A stretch of DNA of 64,000 nucleotides, from contig NC_133665.1 in the NCBI RefSeq assembly GCF_037893015.1, positions 196,824,714 to 196,888,713 of the forward strand. Direction: 5' to 3'. The stretch is from Macrotis lagotis (lineage: Eukaryota > Chordata > Mammalia > Peramelemorphia > Peramelidae). Below the pieces are notes generated by a model. The model saw nothing but the letters and a program-made list of their open reading frames with translations, did no database searches and was not told where the DNA came from. This document shows, one piece after another, positions 1 to 10,333 of the stretch. A program made the position numbers and the translations under genes. Positions within the stretch are counted from its first letter, which is position 1, and each line of letters opens with the position of its first letter.

Positions 1-3
1 CAG

Positions 4-100
4 GGTCTTCCTTGCTGAGCAGTTTGAGTTCCTGCAGCCCCACCTGGATGCTGTGATGCCGGCAGTGAAGAAGCCCTTCCTGCAGCAGTTTTATTCTCAG
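4..100 (+). CDS. VPS50: VPS50 coding exon (fifth from last)
   Basis: The acceptor cag is at 1-3 and the donor gtgaga at 101. The first base completes a codon begun in an upstream exon outside the window; 32 codons follow, starting [10 protein letters not shown] and ending QQFYSQ. All 32 fit human syndetin as I recall it. Confidence 0.93.
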
Positions 101-3100
101 GTGAGAGGCTCGTGGCAGGGGGAGGTGTGACCTCCACCCCTTGTCTTAGGAAGGGACTCAGGCAACTCAGGGGGTCCTGGGGGTTTGCTTGTAGCCCTAG
201 AGGACAGGGTTCGACCCTTGTGGAGTGGATGATGGGAGAGCATTCACTACTCCCTGATGGTGCCTTGGGCCTGGTATAACATCTTCTCAGGCCTTGATCT
301 CCCTGGGTCTGGGAGGTGGCCGAGCCCTTCTCATTTCTGGTGCCTGGTTTCAGACGGTCTCGACTGCCAGTGAGCTGCGCAAACCCATCTACTGGATTGT
401 GGCGGGAAAGGCGATTGACTACGAGCAGATGCTACTTATGATGGCCAGTGTTAAGTGGGATGTCAAGGAGATTATGTCCCAGCACAACGTCTACGTGGAT
501 ACTTTGCTGAAGGTGAGTGCTCAGGGTGGGGAGCCCACGGTGGGTGGGGGACTTATGCTGGGGGGGGTCCACATTGGGAGATGGGCTCCAGGGGGTGATC
601 TAGGAGGGAGAAGAAATGAAGCTCAGTGATTGTGGGCCAGATGAATAGCAGGGGTGGGGAGAAAAACCTGCCTTCCTTGGAGGGGCTCTCCTGAGTGATG
701 ACTATGGCTGGCAGAGAAGCTGACCATCCTCCCCTTGTCAGGGACCCATGATTTGCCCTTGGGTGTTTGGCACGGGGGTAAACAGGGATCCTAGGGAGAA
801 GAGCTGCTCTGCTCTTGGGTCTCTAGGCCTCAAGACTTAGGTCTCCCTTTGTCCATTCCTCCCCTCCCTCCTTTCTTTCTCCTTCCCACCCTCATGTGGG
901 CATCAGTCACCGGGATCTGGCTGGACTTGTGTCACTGCCCTTTGGGCTGCTCTTGGCTCTAAAGGTTCCTTGTCCTGAACTCAGTGTCTGTAGGATCAGT
1001 GGCCAGCAGGAAGGGACTCCGGCAGTAGCTTCTCACCCATAGGGGTAGAAAGAAGGACAAGGAGGGAGCCCTGGAGGGCCTCCTTCCTTTCTGGCCAGTG
1101 AAGGAGCCCTGAGGTTCTGTCTGGTGGTCGTCCAGAGATGACCCCAGAGCTCTTTGTCCTTGGTCCTTGGGACAGAAAAAAGGGCGCCTTTGCTTCTCTC
1201 TGGTTCAGTTAGACCAGCTTGTTGTCCTCCTAGACTGACTGGAAAGATGGGGTAGCATGCCGAGAATGGCTCAGCTATTTCAGGACCTGAACTGGATTAG
1301 AATGAGTTGGAAGTTCTTTTCTTGCTAAAGGCCTGGGTGGGCTCTGCCAGACTGTCTGGTACCACTGCAGGCTGCAGGAAGAGACAGGCGTGAGTCCTGG
1401 CCTTGTGCCCCAATGGCCTCTGCCATGGCTGGCCCGGACTCTCCACCCTCGTGGGGTTCCATTGTGGACCTTTTTTTTGTCTTCTTAGGAGTTTGAGCAG
1501 TTTAACAGGAGACTGACCGAGGTATCGAGGAGGGTCCGAATCCCCTTGCCTGTGTCCAATATTCTCTGGGAACACTGCATACGCCTGGCCAACCGGACGA
1601 TTGTGGAGGGGTGAGTGGAGTGGGGCCTGATGAAGCCCCTTCTGTCCATCCTGGGTCATCCCAGGGGGAGGGAGGAGCAGACTGACTGAAGGGGGTGCTG
1701 GGGCCCCAAAGCTCCTCTTTGTCTCTCCCACTGGGAAGTTCTGGCTTTGGAGACCTGGGGACTGAATTCAAATTTTACCTTTGTCACTCACCTTGGATGT
1801 ATAAACTTGAATGTGTCTCTTGGCCTCTGGAGCCTGGCTTCCTGTCTGTGAAGTGTGCAGTGAGGGGCCCAGGTTCTGTGCATGGCTTCCTTTGAGACAG
1901 GGCATCCCCAAAGTTTTGATGCACTGGGAGGTTGGGAAGCTTTAGACCTTGGGAATGTTTCAGTCTATTAGGTTTGGTTGTTTTTTAAGAGAATTTGTTT
2001 TGGTCCAACTGCTGGGATTGCGTCTCATCTTAGAGACCTCCATGCAATTGGGGCCAGTCATGTAGGACAATGGCACCACCCTCCTATTTCTTGTGTTCTT
2101 TCCATGCAAGGAGAGACCCTGGGGGCTGCAATACACTCTGGCGGAGTGAGGGCCTGCACTGGGATCATAGGCCCCTGGGGAAATGAAGGAGCCCCAGACT
2201 GGAGAGCTTTGACCTTTTGGTACTCTTGGACTACTGAAAGCTCTTTTCTTTCAACTTAAAGATCCTCTTTCCCCCGCTCATGGGGGGCTGCTCCCAGGAT
2301 CCTGTAGGGGTCACTGCCAACTCCGGCAGATGGTGCCCCTTCCTCCCCCCCACCCCCCGTTTTCTACCTCTGCTTCTCCTAGTCCCCTTCTTCCATTGAA
2401 ATCTGTCACTCCCTGTCTGTTCTGTTTCCAGGTACGCCAATGTGAAGAAGTGTAGCAACGAGGGTCGGGCCTTGATGCAGTTGGACTTCCAGCAGTTTCT
2501 CATGAAACTTGAGAAGCTGACAGACATCAGGCCCATCCCAGACAAGGAATTTGTGGAGACCTACATCAAAGCCTATTATCTGACGGAGAATGATATGGAG
2601 CGATGGATCAAGGAGCACCGGGTGAGGCAGGATGGCAGGACCATCGGGCAGGGAGGCAGGGTTGGGATGGGGGTAAGTGGGCAGGACTTGTGGGGGTGGG
2701 AGGATAGGAAGGAAGGTGGACCAGAAGGGTCAAGACAAGAAATCAGCCTCAGGCCATTACCAGAGGGTCATGAGTCAAGGGAGAGCCTCTGGGGTGCTCT
2801 GCCATGGTGGAGCTGCTTCTCTGGCCTCAGAGTTGGGGGGTTGGCACTCCAGGAACTTGGGCTGAGATGTTGGCCAAGGTAGGCCTGGCCGTTGGCCCTA
2901 GAGTGTGCAGCCTCCCAGAAGGGGTTTGGGCTGATTTGGGCCAATGTTAAGATAACCTGGCCTGGGTCCCCAGGAAGATGGAAGGTTTAGTTGAGTCTAA
3001 GACCAGTCCTTCATTGGCAAGCCTTGACCTTCATCAGTCCTCTGGAATGATGATGGAACTGACTGGCCTAATCACCTAGTTCTCTGGGGCTCTGCCCAAC

Positions 3101-4887
3101 TCTCACCTGCTCCTCATGAGCGCTGGTCCTGAAGGCCTGGTACTCTTTTTACCCCTATTTCACAGAAGAAGAAACTGATGTGGGCAGTGGTGAAATGACT
3201 GTCCCAGGCCACACAGCTAGTCAGTAGCTATGCCCGAGTCTGGGGGTTTCTGCATTAGTCCCAAGTCAGGTGTATTTTTTGTGCTTCTTTGTGAGGGTTG
3301 GGGGAACTCTAATAGGTTAGAGCCACAACCAAACTTAATTGATTCCTGTTTCTGAATTTTTCCTTATGGTGAGCTAGTTGTAGAATGGCCAATTTTGAAT
3401 TTTCTCAAATTGTGGAGGTAGTCTCCCTCTAAAGATCCAGGAGCCTTTGGCCACCAGTGCTGAGGACCTCTTTCCTTACACCCAGAATACTGGGAGAGAG
3501 CTCAAGGGGGCCTGGAGATTAACCCCCCCCACACACACATACCTTGGGGGCACCTCCCCTTTTCTGTGTATCTCCAAGATCACTAATAGGAGAATTATGT
3601 TATGTTCTGCAAGATCATAGCTCATTCTTTTTTTTTTTTAATAGTATTTTATTCCCTCCCCCATTACGGGTCTGGAAAATTTTAGTATTCATTTTTCAAG
3701 GTTTTTCTTCCTCTGTCTCTCCCCTCCTTTCCCCTCTTCTGAGAGTGGTAGCAGCTTGATATAGTTCATCCATGTGCTATCATGTAAAACATATTTCCTT
3801 ATTAGTCTCAGTTGTGGAAGAAGAAACAGATCAAGAGGAAAAAAATCACCATGAGAAAGAATAAAGTAATTGAAAAACTATGCTTTGATCTGCCTTCAGA
3901 GGCCATTGGTTCTCTCTCTGGCTAGGAATAAATAGCCTTTTTCTTCGTGAGTCCTTCATACTTGTCTCAGCTCATCATATTCCTGAGAAGAGCTGGATCC
4001 TTCCCAGTTGATTATCCCCCAGTGTTGCTGATACTGGATACAATGGTCCCCTGGTTCTCCTCACCTCACTCAGCATTAGTTTGTGTAAATCTTTCCAGGT
4101 TTTTCTGAAATTTTCCTCAGTTTCCAATTCTTTGCCAGCACAAAAAGAGCTCTAGAAATATTTTTCTCTGTTTTTTTGTGGTCTCCTTGGGATGCAGATC
4201 TTGTAATGGGATTCTTGGATCAGAGGGGAGGACAATTTGGTTGCCCTTTGGGCAGAGTTCCAAATTGTTCCCTAGAAAGATTGGATTAGTTTGTCATGAC
4301 TCACTCTGCCCAAAGTATGGTTTCCAAGAATCCTTCCTGTTTAGGGAGGACCCCCAGGGAAGTGAAGATCCAGGGGGTGAGCTCAGGCCCAGGGTGTTTG
4401 CTGCCCTACAGAGGGAGATGTCTCTTCATTCTGGTTCATTTTGGAGCACAGCCAGTGTGTCTACTGGAGATTTCCAGGTGATTCCTTCATGGGGGAGAGG
4501 GAAAGAAGCGGGGTTCTGGTCACCTCACCCCTCCCTTGCCTCTGGATGGTGACAGCTCCCTTTGTGTGGTAGCCTAGCTCTCAGATCCCATGGGGACAGA
4601 CCTGGCCAAAGTGGTCTGTTCCCAAATCAGCCCTCAGTGACTGAACAAACGACATCATAGTCTGAGAAGGTCCTTGGTGTGGACCAGGTAGGCTCTGAAA
4701 GCCCCAAGCCTTGCCTAAAACGTCTGAACCCTGCCATCTGACACCTCTGTCCTCTCTGTCTGGCCAGGAGTACTCCTCCAAGCAGCTGACCAACCTGGTG
4801 AATGTCTGCCTGGGCTCGCACATCAACAAGAAGGCACGGCAGAAGCTCCTGGCAGCCATAGATGACATTGACAGGCCCAAGAGATAG
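4..4887 (+). CDS. VPS50: VPS50 (syndetin), C-terminal five coding exons
   Basis: Five exons at 4-100, 354-512, 1489-1610, 2432-2621 and 4768-4887 splice in frame with GT-AG junctions. They encode about 229 residues, ending with the stop at 4885-4887. The product matches the C-terminal domain (DUF2451 / VPS50_C) of human syndetin nearly residue for residue, as I recall it; the human protein is 964 aa, so about three quarters lies left of the window. Syndetin is the specific subunit of EARP, which shares VPS51, VPS52 and VPS53 with GARP. EARP tethers vesicles in endosomal recycling and acts in dense-core vesicle traffic. I see about seven replacements against human, for example Leu-Met to Met-Met and Asn to Ser around residues 29-32 of exon 354-512, and Thr to Ser in the last exon. 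The neighbouring gene is a calcitonin-family receptor on the opposite strand, as at human CALCR. It could be the true orthologue or a close duplicate. Confidence 0.95.
354..512 (+). CDS. VPS50: VPS50 coding exon (fourth from last)
   Basis: The acceptor cag is at 351-353 and the donor gtgagt at 513. The exon is 159 nt, 53 whole codons, from [10 protein letters not shown] to YVDTLLK. It holds most of the differences from human seen in this gene (Met-Met-Ala-Ser for Leu-Met-Ala-Asn, Val for Ile, Thr for Ala). Confidence 0.95.
513..1488. other. VPS50 intron, nothing recognised
   Basis: Intron of 976 bp. The open frames here are short, on the wrong strand or frame, and resemble no family I know. 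Confidence 0.8.
1489..1610 (+). CDS. VPS50: VPS50 coding exon (third from last)
   Basis: A pyrimidine tract and tag acceptor lie at 1471-1488; the donor is gtgagt at 1611. The exon starts EFEQFNRRL and ends after two bases of a glycine codon, completed by the first base of the next exon. It is 122 nt. Confidence 0.95.
1750..1875 (+). mobile_element. MIR SINE fragment
   Basis: Diverged copy with the MIR core order: 'gaattcaaat', then a cytosine-poor middle, then 'cttcctgtctgtgaagtg'. It lies in a VPS50 intron and has no coding meaning. Confidence 0.5.
2432..2621 (+). CDS. VPS50: VPS50 coding exon (second from last)
   Basis: The acceptor is ccag at 2428-2431 and the donor gtgagg at 2622. The 190-nt exon runs from [10 protein letters not shown] to WIKEHR and is identical to human syndetin as far as I can recall it. 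Confidence 0.95.
3140..3262 (-). mobile_element. MIR SINE fragment
   Basis: Reverse copy of the MIR core, recognisable from 'cccctatttcacagaagaag' and 'ccacacagctagtcagtag'. It lies in the last VPS50 intron. Confidence 0.6.
3627..4295 (-). mobile_element. Old L1 3' end (ORF2 C-terminus and 3' UTR)
   Basis: The piece starts with a T-run at 3627, the poly(A) tail read on the - strand, and continues into sequence homologous to the 3' end of the complete L1 at 9963-16642. Shared phrases include the 'cacctcactcagcattag' and 'gttgccctttgggcagagtt' regions. It is 5'-truncated and clearly older than that L1. It sits in the last VPS50 intron. Confidence 0.8.
4768..4887 (+). CDS. VPS50: VPS50 last coding exon
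   Basis: The acceptor ccag ends at 4767. The exon encodes 39 residues, [10 protein letters not shown] to DIDRPKR, then TAG at 4885-4887. It follows a 2.1 kb intron that contains an old L1 3' piece. Confidence 0.95.
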   Translation, partial: EYSSKQLTNLVNVCLGSHINKKARQKLLAAIDDIDRPKR

Positions 4888-5460
4888 TGAGCCAGGCGGG
4901 CACGGACCTTCCTCTGCCTCTCCCTGTTCCCTCCTCTCCCTCCTTCCTCCCTCTGTCTCTCCCTCCTCCCTCCTCTCCTTCCTCCTTCCTTCTTTCTTCT
5001 TCCTTCTCTCTTTTCCTCCCCTCTAATTCCTTGTGCTGATCCCTGGCAGGTGCCAGGGAACAAGTGCTCTTGGTGACAGTACTCTGCGTGTCCTTCTGGT
5101 CAGAGGGAGGCCCGCAAGTTTGTGCCCTCAGGTGACTGAGACCCTGTGTTTAACCAGTCTCATTGGTTGTGCTCCTCCCCAGAAATGATGTCACTTCATT
5201 GTACCTTTGTTATGTGGTGTATATGGTCTATTTTGGAGATCACATGGTAAAATCGAACCAGAACGCACCCTTTCCTCTCATTTCTGGCAGGCCAGTGGTC
5301 AGCCTGGTGGGGGATAGGTGGACTCTGATTATGCATGGTGCCAGGATGCCCTCTGTGGTATGGGCTTGGCTCTCATTTTCAAAAGGTTAATTGAGGCGCA
5401 GTAGCAGAATGAGAGATGACCAATTATGAGCGTTAATAAACGTTGTACACTAATCCACTG
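4888..5460 (+). other. VPS50: VPS50 3' untranslated region
   Basis: The sequence after the stop codon opens with a CT-rich tract (about 4905-5025) and runs to an AATAAA. The 3' boundary is inferred from the signal position; no transcript was available. Confidence 0.6.
5435..5440 (+). promoter_or_regulatory. Poly(A) signal AATAAA of VPS50
   Basis: A canonical AATAAA lies 548 bases after the stop codon, followed within 50-70 bases by GT-rich sequence (gtttgtggga). It is the first canonical hexamer downstream of the gene. Confidence 0.65.
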
Positions 5461-6745
5461 TCTCCTGAGGCTCCTTTCCACATCTCAAGTTTGTGGGATG
5501 AGGAGCTGTGCCTTTGTCTTCGCCTGCCTCTAAGTGAGCGGGGTGGGGGGAGGTTCAGGGTGGGCGAGCTTTCTGAGGTGCTTGACCCTTTGCATCTCAC
5601 TCTCAGACCACATTGGCATTGGCACTTCTTTCCTGATGTTCTACCATTGGCTGACCCACTCGATTAGAAGTAGGGAAATGTATGTCAGGCCCTTTCTCTG
5701 GTTTTGAATTGGGAGCAGTGTTGAGAGATGGTCACTCCTGTGCACACACTCTCCCATTGGATCTTGGGGGATCCGACAGGGCTCTGAGTGGGCAGAAGGA
5801 CAGAGGAATGTCATTTCCCCAGATACTGGGTTCCAGGGTTGAAATGGTAGGGCTGTATGGTGGGATCACCAGTCTCCAGGGTGTGAAGTGGGTGGTGTGA
5901 GCATCAGTGTCTGACACAGGATGAGTTGGATGCTGGGCCTTCAAACCTTCCTCTTTGCTGCTGTGCTCTCTGGAAAGCCCTGGGAGCTTCCTGGCCTCTG
6001 TGCCTCCCTGTCCAACTCTAGTGCTCTGTGGTTCCTTCATTGCCATATTTCCCGATAGAGGGGAAGCAGAGTTCTGGCTTCCTCCTCCACAAGGAGTCTT
6101 GTCCTGGTGGTCCCTCCTTCATCAGGTTTCTCTCTCCCCACATCTAGGTTTCACACTCTTGCTCTCCAAGCACTCCGACTTCCTGTGTATCCCAGGCACT
6201 ACCTTTCCATCTCCCATAAATGCTCCAATGAAATCACCTCTGATGATCACCTTTCTACTTGACCCCTCTATTCTTTCCCAGGCCACCCTCCTATATTGGA
6301 TTACTTCCCCATCTAGACCCCCATGAACCAGGACCCTGTCCTTTAAGCCTAAGTTCCACTAAACCTCGACCTTAGATCATACCCACCACTGGCACCAGTG
6401 CCTGTACTGCCTCCCTGATTGGTCCCCTCTCACACTCCCCAAAGTGGTCCTGCTACACTCACGTCCCTCCCTCTTCAGCCCCCTTGGAATCTTGTCCCTC
6501 TTTCTCCTCCCCATCTCACTTATCCCCCCCCTGAAGTCTGCTCACCACACTGAGTACTCTGGTAATGTCCTTCCTACATCTTCTCTGGTACCTGACCCCT
6601 CTGATGGGATGGAGAGCAATGCTTAATCTTCCTCCCAAGCCTTTCTTGTTAGAAGGTTCACTCACCACCTTCTAGGAAACTGGATGCTTGGCTTTGACTC
6701 TGTGAAACCTCCTTGCCCTGACTGGGCTCCCAGGTATCCACCTCT
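5461..6745. other. Intergenic, nothing recognised
   Basis: Downstream of VPS50. The part from about 5950 is pyrimidine-rich on the + strand, which leaves long open frames with no family resemblance. It may be a decayed LINE, but I cannot prove it. Confidence 0.5.
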
Positions 6746-6850
6746 CTTCCCCTCACTTTTCAACTTCCTTTGGTGGTTGTCTTCCCCCATTAGACTCTAA
6801 GCTTCTGGAGTGCAGGCATGGCACCTAGGAATAACAGTGTTTACTGAACT
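6746..6850 (+). mobile_element. L2 3' end fragment
   Basis: The order 'cccccattagactctaagctt', 'ggagtgcaggcatggc' and 'tttactgaact' follows the L2 3' consensus (a CCATTAGA..TAAGCT..GAGGGCAGG pattern). Confidence 0.5.
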
Positions 6851-7222
6851 GAGTTGAACATCACCCAAATGCCTTGTGCCTCCTTCAGCCCTGCCTCACT
6901 CCTGGCTTGGCCGGCTAACCAGTCCCAATATTGCTCTGTGCTTTCCTGCCTTCCCTGCCTCCTCCATCCTCTCCCTTCACCCCCTCCATCTCTCTGCTCT
7001 TCCTCTTTGCTGGCACTGGCCCTGCTGCCTGAACCCAACTCTCCTGCTGTTTGTGGTTTATCACTCCTTCCTCTTCTCTCCCTCTTGGTACTAGGGACGT
7101 TTCCTCCCAGATATGCCTTGTTCATCACCTTCTCCTTCATACTTTATTCTTCCTAGACTTCACCAAACCATCATTCTTGTCATGTGGTTTTCTTCCTCCC
7201 ATCTTTGTCTCTCTTCCCCTCT

Positions 7223-7289
<67 letters not shown>
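7223..7289. repeat. (CT)n microsatellite
   Basis: About 67 bp of CT dinucleotide, broken once by TTT near 7241. It creates Ser-Leu frames on + and Arg-Glu frames on -, which are not genes. Confidence 0.98.
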
Positions 7290-7295
<6 letters not shown>

Positions 7296-8600
7296 TCTCT
7301 TTATCTCTCCCCTCCTTTTCACTTTGACTTACAGATGTAACAAGATGGAGCACAGTGTAATTAAAGTGACGAAGAAGTCAATCGATATAATTAGTGGAGA
7401 AGAGGAGAAAACATGGCTCCCTCCCTTTGGTCAGAGGTGGGGGAATATTGCATACTCTCAGAAACATTTATGGTTGACTGGTTTTGCTGAACTGCTTTTC
7501 CCTCCCTCTCTTTTAGTCCTCTTTCCAAGTGTGGGTGGGGAGGGGGAGAGGGATTTATTCGGAAATGAAGGGGATATAAAAACAAAAAACACCATTAAAA
7601 AAGTAATCCTACAATGAGCCAAGAAGTGAGATCCACAGGACTCTGCCTTTTATTGAGTGGTGCCCCCCCTGAAGAACATGGCCAACATTTGGACAAGGAG
7701 GAGGAGCTGCCATGTACTCTGGCTGGCAGCATGGCAGGGCCCTTCTTTGGTCCATGAACTCAACATGTGATAGGAAAAAGGTTTCTCCTGAGACCTCAGA
7801 GATCCAAACATAGCTTTTTTTTTGGATGTCTCTGTGAAACAGGGGCAATGATTGCTTTTGACAGGATGTCATGGCAAGTTTAGTGAGTTTGGTCTTCAGT
7901 TCACTTGGAAAGCAGTGGAGGAGTGGAAAAATCCATTGTGAAGATGAGAGCCACTGACCGTATCTCATTCGATCTCCTTCACTTTGGTTTGTGGAAGGGT
8001 TATAAATCTCAGGGAAGAACTTTAACACAGACTTAACGGCTAATGAATTGCTATTTAGGCCTGACAGTTGATTGATGGAGGGGTTATTGGTGCATGGCCT
8101 GAGCCGCAAGAACATGGGGTCCTAGCAGCTTGGTGAGGGTCAGATTGAATTTATTAGGCATAAAATTGGAAAAGGCTAACTGTGTTTTAGAACATTGCCT
8201 CAACAAAGTCTGAGGCTTGGGACACATCAGGGATGGGCCATGGTGTCAGATAACCTCATAGGATTGAGGATCTGACTTTCCAGGAAAGGCAGAGAGAGGC
8301 TTCAGCTCTGTTCCAACTTTCCCATGATGGAAAAAGGAATCCAGACTGCCTCCATTCTAGGTGTTGTCATCTGGGTGATGCTGCAGCTTCCAGCCTAGTC
8401 CTTTGGGTTCCGGACCTCTGAGCCCACTGTTCACTCCAGGGGAAGGAAAGCAACTGCTTCCTGCAACCCTGGGTGGGACTTGGATGCTCCCCTCCCTCTT
8501 TGTCCTTTTTTAAAGGAGTTGCTCAAAGATTACAAGACCATCCATCACCTCCATAACTCAATCTGACCCATAGATCTGGTCTTTATCAAAGATGTGGCAT
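7290..8600. other. Intergenic, nothing recognised
   Basis: No exon, repeat family or RNA gene was recognised. A 168-codon open frame on the - strand (7609-8115) shows no family resemblance and no codon pattern I trust. Confidence 0.5.
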
Positions 8601-9520
8601 TTCAATTAAATTCTTTCTCCCCCTCCCCATCTCTCTCCCTATCTCCTCTCCCTGTTCTCTAACCGCAGTCTTTCCTTCCCATCTTTCCCTCTCCCCCTCT
8701 TCTTCCGTTATTTCCAGTCCATCTGCCACTCATTTGTCAACTTTTCCACTAACTCTAAGCTTACATCTCCAGCTGCCCTTAATGCACTGGGTGTCCAGTA
8801 GATATCTTAAATTCAGCACATCTAAAACAGAACTTTATCTTTCTTCCTAACTACATCTTCCTTTTTACCTTTTTTGATACTTTCCTCCCAGTTCCTCAGG
8901 CTCCCAATCGAGGGGTAACCCCCAGATCTGAGATGGTGCCAAAGAGCTGTTGGTTTCATCTCTTAACTTTCTTTGGTCACTTTCCCCTGAAAAGCATCTC
9001 TGGCAGAGGCAAGATCTACCCAAACCTAAGGCCTCTGGGTGATCTCTCCGGTTGATATCTCCAGTTGATCTCTCCAGTTGATTTCTCTGGATGATCTCTG
9101 TGGGTGATCTCTCTGGGTGATATCTCTGGTTGATCTCTCTAGTTGATCTCTCTGGGTGAGTTCCCCTCTGGAGCATCTCATAGGTTTCACCTCTGCATCA
9201 TTTCTCCAGTTTGCCCTTTTCTCTGTGCTGAGAACTATCCCCACCCTGGTGCAGACCCTCATTGCCTCACGTCTGGACTGTGGCAATAGCTGGTTGGGGA
9301 GGAGCCTTCCTCCATGTCCCTTGATCTTCCACCCAAATCAGCCACCAAATCGATTTTCCTGAAGCTGCTCATGCCAAACCCCAGCCCCCAGTGGCTCCCT
9401 GTTGCCCCCCAAGAGATAATACCAAATCTTCTGTTTGACCTTCAAAGCCCTTTATACCTTAACTCCTTCCTAGCTTTCCAGGCCTTCTCTTTTATGTAGC
9501 TCTCCTACCCTAGACACTTG
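8600..9520 (+). mobile_element. LINE L2 fragment, interrupted by a minisatellite
   Basis: Two parts match the L2 3' ORF2 region. The left part has 'aattcagcacatctaaaaca' and 'cccagttcctcaggctccca'. The right part has 'accctggtgcagaccctcat', 'cgtctggactgtggcaatag' and 'ccagtggctccctgttgccc'. The coding frame is decayed. A 13-bp tandem array at 9041-9157 sits between them. Confidence 0.75.
9041..9157. repeat. Minisatellite, nine 13-bp units
   Basis: Nine consecutive 13-bp units of the form GATCTCTCCAGTT or GATCTCTCTGGGT start every 13 bases from 9041. Because 13 is not a multiple of three, three units make a 13-residue period in translation. That explains the repetitive - strand frame here; it is not a protein gene. 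Confidence 0.95.
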
Positions 9521-9524
9521 CATT

Positions 9525-9949
9525 AGGAATGACAGCCTGTCCAAAGACATGGAGCAGGGGAGATGGGCAGCCCAAGTTCAGGCAACGGCCAATAGGCCAG
9601 CTTTATGGAAACATCAAGTGTGTGAAAAGCAGCTTGTACACCAGAAGGCTGGAAATGCCTTCTGACCCAGATGGTGATGAAGAACCTGTGTTTTCTCCTG
9701 GAGGCAATAGTGTGTCATCAAAATTCTTGTTTGGGAGAGTGGTGGGATTAAACCCACACAACCAAGGATTTCATCTGCAGTTCTATTCTAGATCTAAATT
9801 AGCTTCTCTTGGACTATTTAAAATAGTTTCTCTACTTGCGGTTTGGCCAAGAGAGAAAATTGTGAAAAAAATGAAGATAGGAAAACCTGACCTTCTGGAG
9901 CTTGGGCAGTCTACAAGTGTCCTGTCCCCTCCTTGGTACCCACAACTCA
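9525..9949 (-). mobile_element. Probable ancient LINE (L2-like) fragment
   Basis: Phrases such as 'tcctggaggcaatagtgtgt' and 'aggctggaaatg' resemble the reverse complement of the CR1/L2 region further 5' than the copy at 8600-9520. The 172-codon + frame that starts here runs into the L1 tail and looks like chance. Confidence 0.35.
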
Positions 9950-9962
9950 GCAGCTCTCTTTA
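9950..9962. repeat. Left target-site duplication of the complete L1
   Basis: The 13 bases gcagctctcttta are repeated exactly at 16643-16655, on the other side of the L1. Confidence 0.9.
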
Positions 9963-10333
9963 TTTTTTAAATTTATTTTTATTAAAGATATTATTTGAGT
10001 TTTACATTGTTCCCCCAATCTTGCTTCCCTCCCCCTGCCCCCCATAGAAAGCACACTGTCAGTCTTTACTTCGTTTCCATGTTGTACTTTGTTCCAAATC
10101 AGGTGTGATGAGAGAGAAATCATATCCTTAAAGAGAAGAGAAGTCTAAGAGGTAACAAGATCAGACAATAAGCTATCTGTTTTTTTTTCTAAATTAAAGG
10201 GAATAGTCCTTGCACTTTGTTCAAACTCCACAGCTCCTTATCTGGATACAGATGGTACTCTCCTTTGCAGACAGCCCCAAATTGTTCCTGATTGTTGCAC
10301 TAATGGAATGAGCAAGTCCTTCAAGGTTGAACA

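Noticed and set aside
1297..1731. 144-codon - frame across the VPS50 exon at 1489-1610
   Set aside because: Antisense to a real exon and without family similarity.
4581..5063. 160-codon - frame antisense to the last VPS50 exon
   Set aside because: It is the shadow of the exon and of a CT-rich 3' UTR, rich in Arg, Glu and Gly from the polypurine strand.
7051..7617. 188-codon + frame and 61-codon - frame over the CT repeat
   Set aside because: The frames are made of Ser-Leu or Arg-Glu runs from the microsatellite and have no splice or family support.
8865..9286. Two - frames with repeats like ERSTREINQ
   Set aside because: They are translations of the 13-bp minisatellite in different frames.
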